From the NCBI GenBank assembly GCA_013396525.1, contig VWYX01000391.1, forward strand, positions 248,001 through 312,000: DNA of 64,000 nucleotides, in the 5' to 3' direction. Below are positions 62,901-64,000 of this stretch, piece by piece. Source of the stretch: Chaetorhynchus papuensis (taxonomy: Eukaryota > Chordata > Aves > Passeriformes > Rhipiduridae). The notes under the pieces were generated by a model that did no database searches, was not told the origin of the DNA, and saw only the letters and a program-made list of their open reading frames with translations. The stretch's first letter is position 1. Every line of letters starts with the position of its first letter. Position numbers and translations under genes: made by a program.

Positions 62901-64000
62901 GAGAGATCAGTTTCTGAATTAGTTTGATATACTTGAGTGTGGAGTTTCTTCCTGCTTTTCAAAGTAAAATTTTATCTGATGCTTTGCTTTTAAAACTATT
63001 GAAGTTTTAAGCAGTTTTGAAGTCTTAAGCAGTTTGTGACTAAGGAAGTGTATCATCTTGATAGAATAAATTGTTTTCTTGCTGTTGAAAATTAATTGTA
63101 GGGTTATCACAGACCAGGGAGAAGGAGAAGAATATGGTTTGAGTTGACTTTCAATTAAATCCTACATTGATATATTAAGTAAATTCAGTACTGTGCTAAC
63201 TTAAAAACACCTGCAGGGCTTTCCTAAAGCTCTGATTTACTTCTGGCTGAGGCACAGGATTTAATTCTATTTTCAGTTCTAGAAGACTCGGGCACAATTT
63301 ACATTTGCTCAAGATTTTAGAGGTAAATAATATAACAACCCTGACAGGTTGTAATTAATGGTTGTTTAAGGTACATACACACTATCAGATGATAACACTG
63401 TAGTGACAGAAGTTCAAGGCAGGATATCTTTTAAACAGAGATTATGAAAGAATATTAGCATAGGATATATTTTCCAGTACAGGCAATAATTCTGTGGAAT
63501 ATGAAATCAGATTTTATAAATGGTAGCCCTTTGTGCCTCCTCAGAAGGTCCTTTTCAGGTCTGAATGTCAGCTCGACTTCTAGAATAAAAAAAATTTAAA
63601 ACTATCCGTTCTACAATTTGCATAAAAATCTTACATCCTCTCACACTTGCCATGTAGCAAGATTAAAATATTGTTCAGTGTTCATGAACCTAATTCTTTA
63701 GGAGTTTCAGAGAGAATAATATAGGAGCCACCACAGTGACTGCGAAGTCAGGAGTTGGTTCGGTCCCACATCAAGAGGCATCTGGAGGCAGAGAGAATAA
63801 AACTGCCGAGCTCATGCAGTTGGTAGCTTCCTGTGTTCAGAAAACAGAGCTGTGTTCTGAGGGGCTGGGAGAGGCTCTTCCCTTGGGCTGCACTGAGCCA
63901 CCACCCCACAGAGCCTGGTTTGGGAGATGAAATGCACCCCTGAGCTGTTAGAGGAGAGACCTCAGCAGCTCCTGTGAACATGATGAGCACAGCCCAGGCC
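56943..64000. other. AT-rich DNA, several open frames, no confirmed gene
   Basis: Just after the candidate exon lie two plus-strand frames longer than 100 codons. The first, at 57402-57752 (116 codons), sits 4 bases after a good acceptor motif (TTTTATTTTTCCAG, ending at 57397) and has a hydrophobic stretch LIGFLLSLSYIFLGML. The second is at 57816-58130 (104 codons). Neither resembles a known family. From 58.2 kb to the end I see only short frames. About 58.9-59.5 kb has a purine-leaning texture that may be a very old, unrecognised repeat. Confidence 0.35.
63001..63036. repeat. 18-bp direct repeat, two copies
   Basis: Two adjacent 18-bp units (GAAGTTTTAAGCAGTTTT and GAAGTCTTAAGCAGTTTG) differing at two positions. 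They produce the LLKTS doublet in the minus-strand frame at 62919-63110. This is a minor tandem duplication. Confidence 0.85.

Noticed and set aside
1..64000. CRISPR array, prokaryotic operon, tRNA or rRNA gene
   Set aside because: No regularly spaced palindromic repeats, no dense directional coding, and no tRNA B-box or rRNA-like segments were seen. The texture is vertebrate intergenic DNA.

Overview
The window looks like AT-rich, CpG-poor, non-coding nuclear DNA from a bird. The main support is four truncated fragments that read as the 3' end of avian CR1 LINEs: one on the plus strand (about 6829-6980) and three on the minus strand (about 10621-10792, 16366-16526 and 24137-24275). CR1 elements also occur in crocodilians and turtles, so 'bird' is a strong inference and not a proof. 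I cannot name the species, the chromosome or the neighbouring genes.

I found no complete protein-coding gene, no rRNA or tRNA gene, no CRISPR array, no operon structure and no endogenous retrovirus. The open frames are short, frequently overlap on both strands, and are concentrated where composition removes stop codons: GA-rich tracts at 42.6 and 46.7 kb, and GC-richer patches at 47.0-47.3 and 50.0-50.6 kb. The window reads as an intergenic or intronic stretch holding simple repeats, old LINE fragments, one 125-base assembly gap (46694-46818) inside a purine microsatellite, and AT-rich single-copy sequence that may include conserved regulatory elements.

Layout: 0-6.4 kb is single-copy AT-rich DNA. 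At 6.4-8.4 kb two nearly identical arms of about 85 bp lie in inverted orientation about 1.8 kb apart, with a CR1 tail between them; this is the clearest structural anomaly. At 8.4-24.3 kb there are three minus-strand CR1 tails, a three-copy 33-bp minisatellite (11626-11724), a purine-rich stretch (13.7-14.6 kb) and an AT-rich segment (18-19.1 kb) with a 17-bp inverted repeat. The 24.3-42.6 kb stretch is nearly repeat-free. At 42.6-51.3 kb there are purine tracts, microsatellites and two GC-richer patches. The 51.3-64 kb stretch is again single-copy, but holds the most gene-like signals: a minus-strand open segment ending in a 21-base oligo(A) (51.3-51.5 kb) and a possible signal-peptide exon beside a 16-bp perfect palindrome (56.8-56.9 kb).

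All exon-like calls are tentative. Each rests on an open frame plus a splice-like motif, and none matches a protein family that I recognise. No set of genes working together can be described here.
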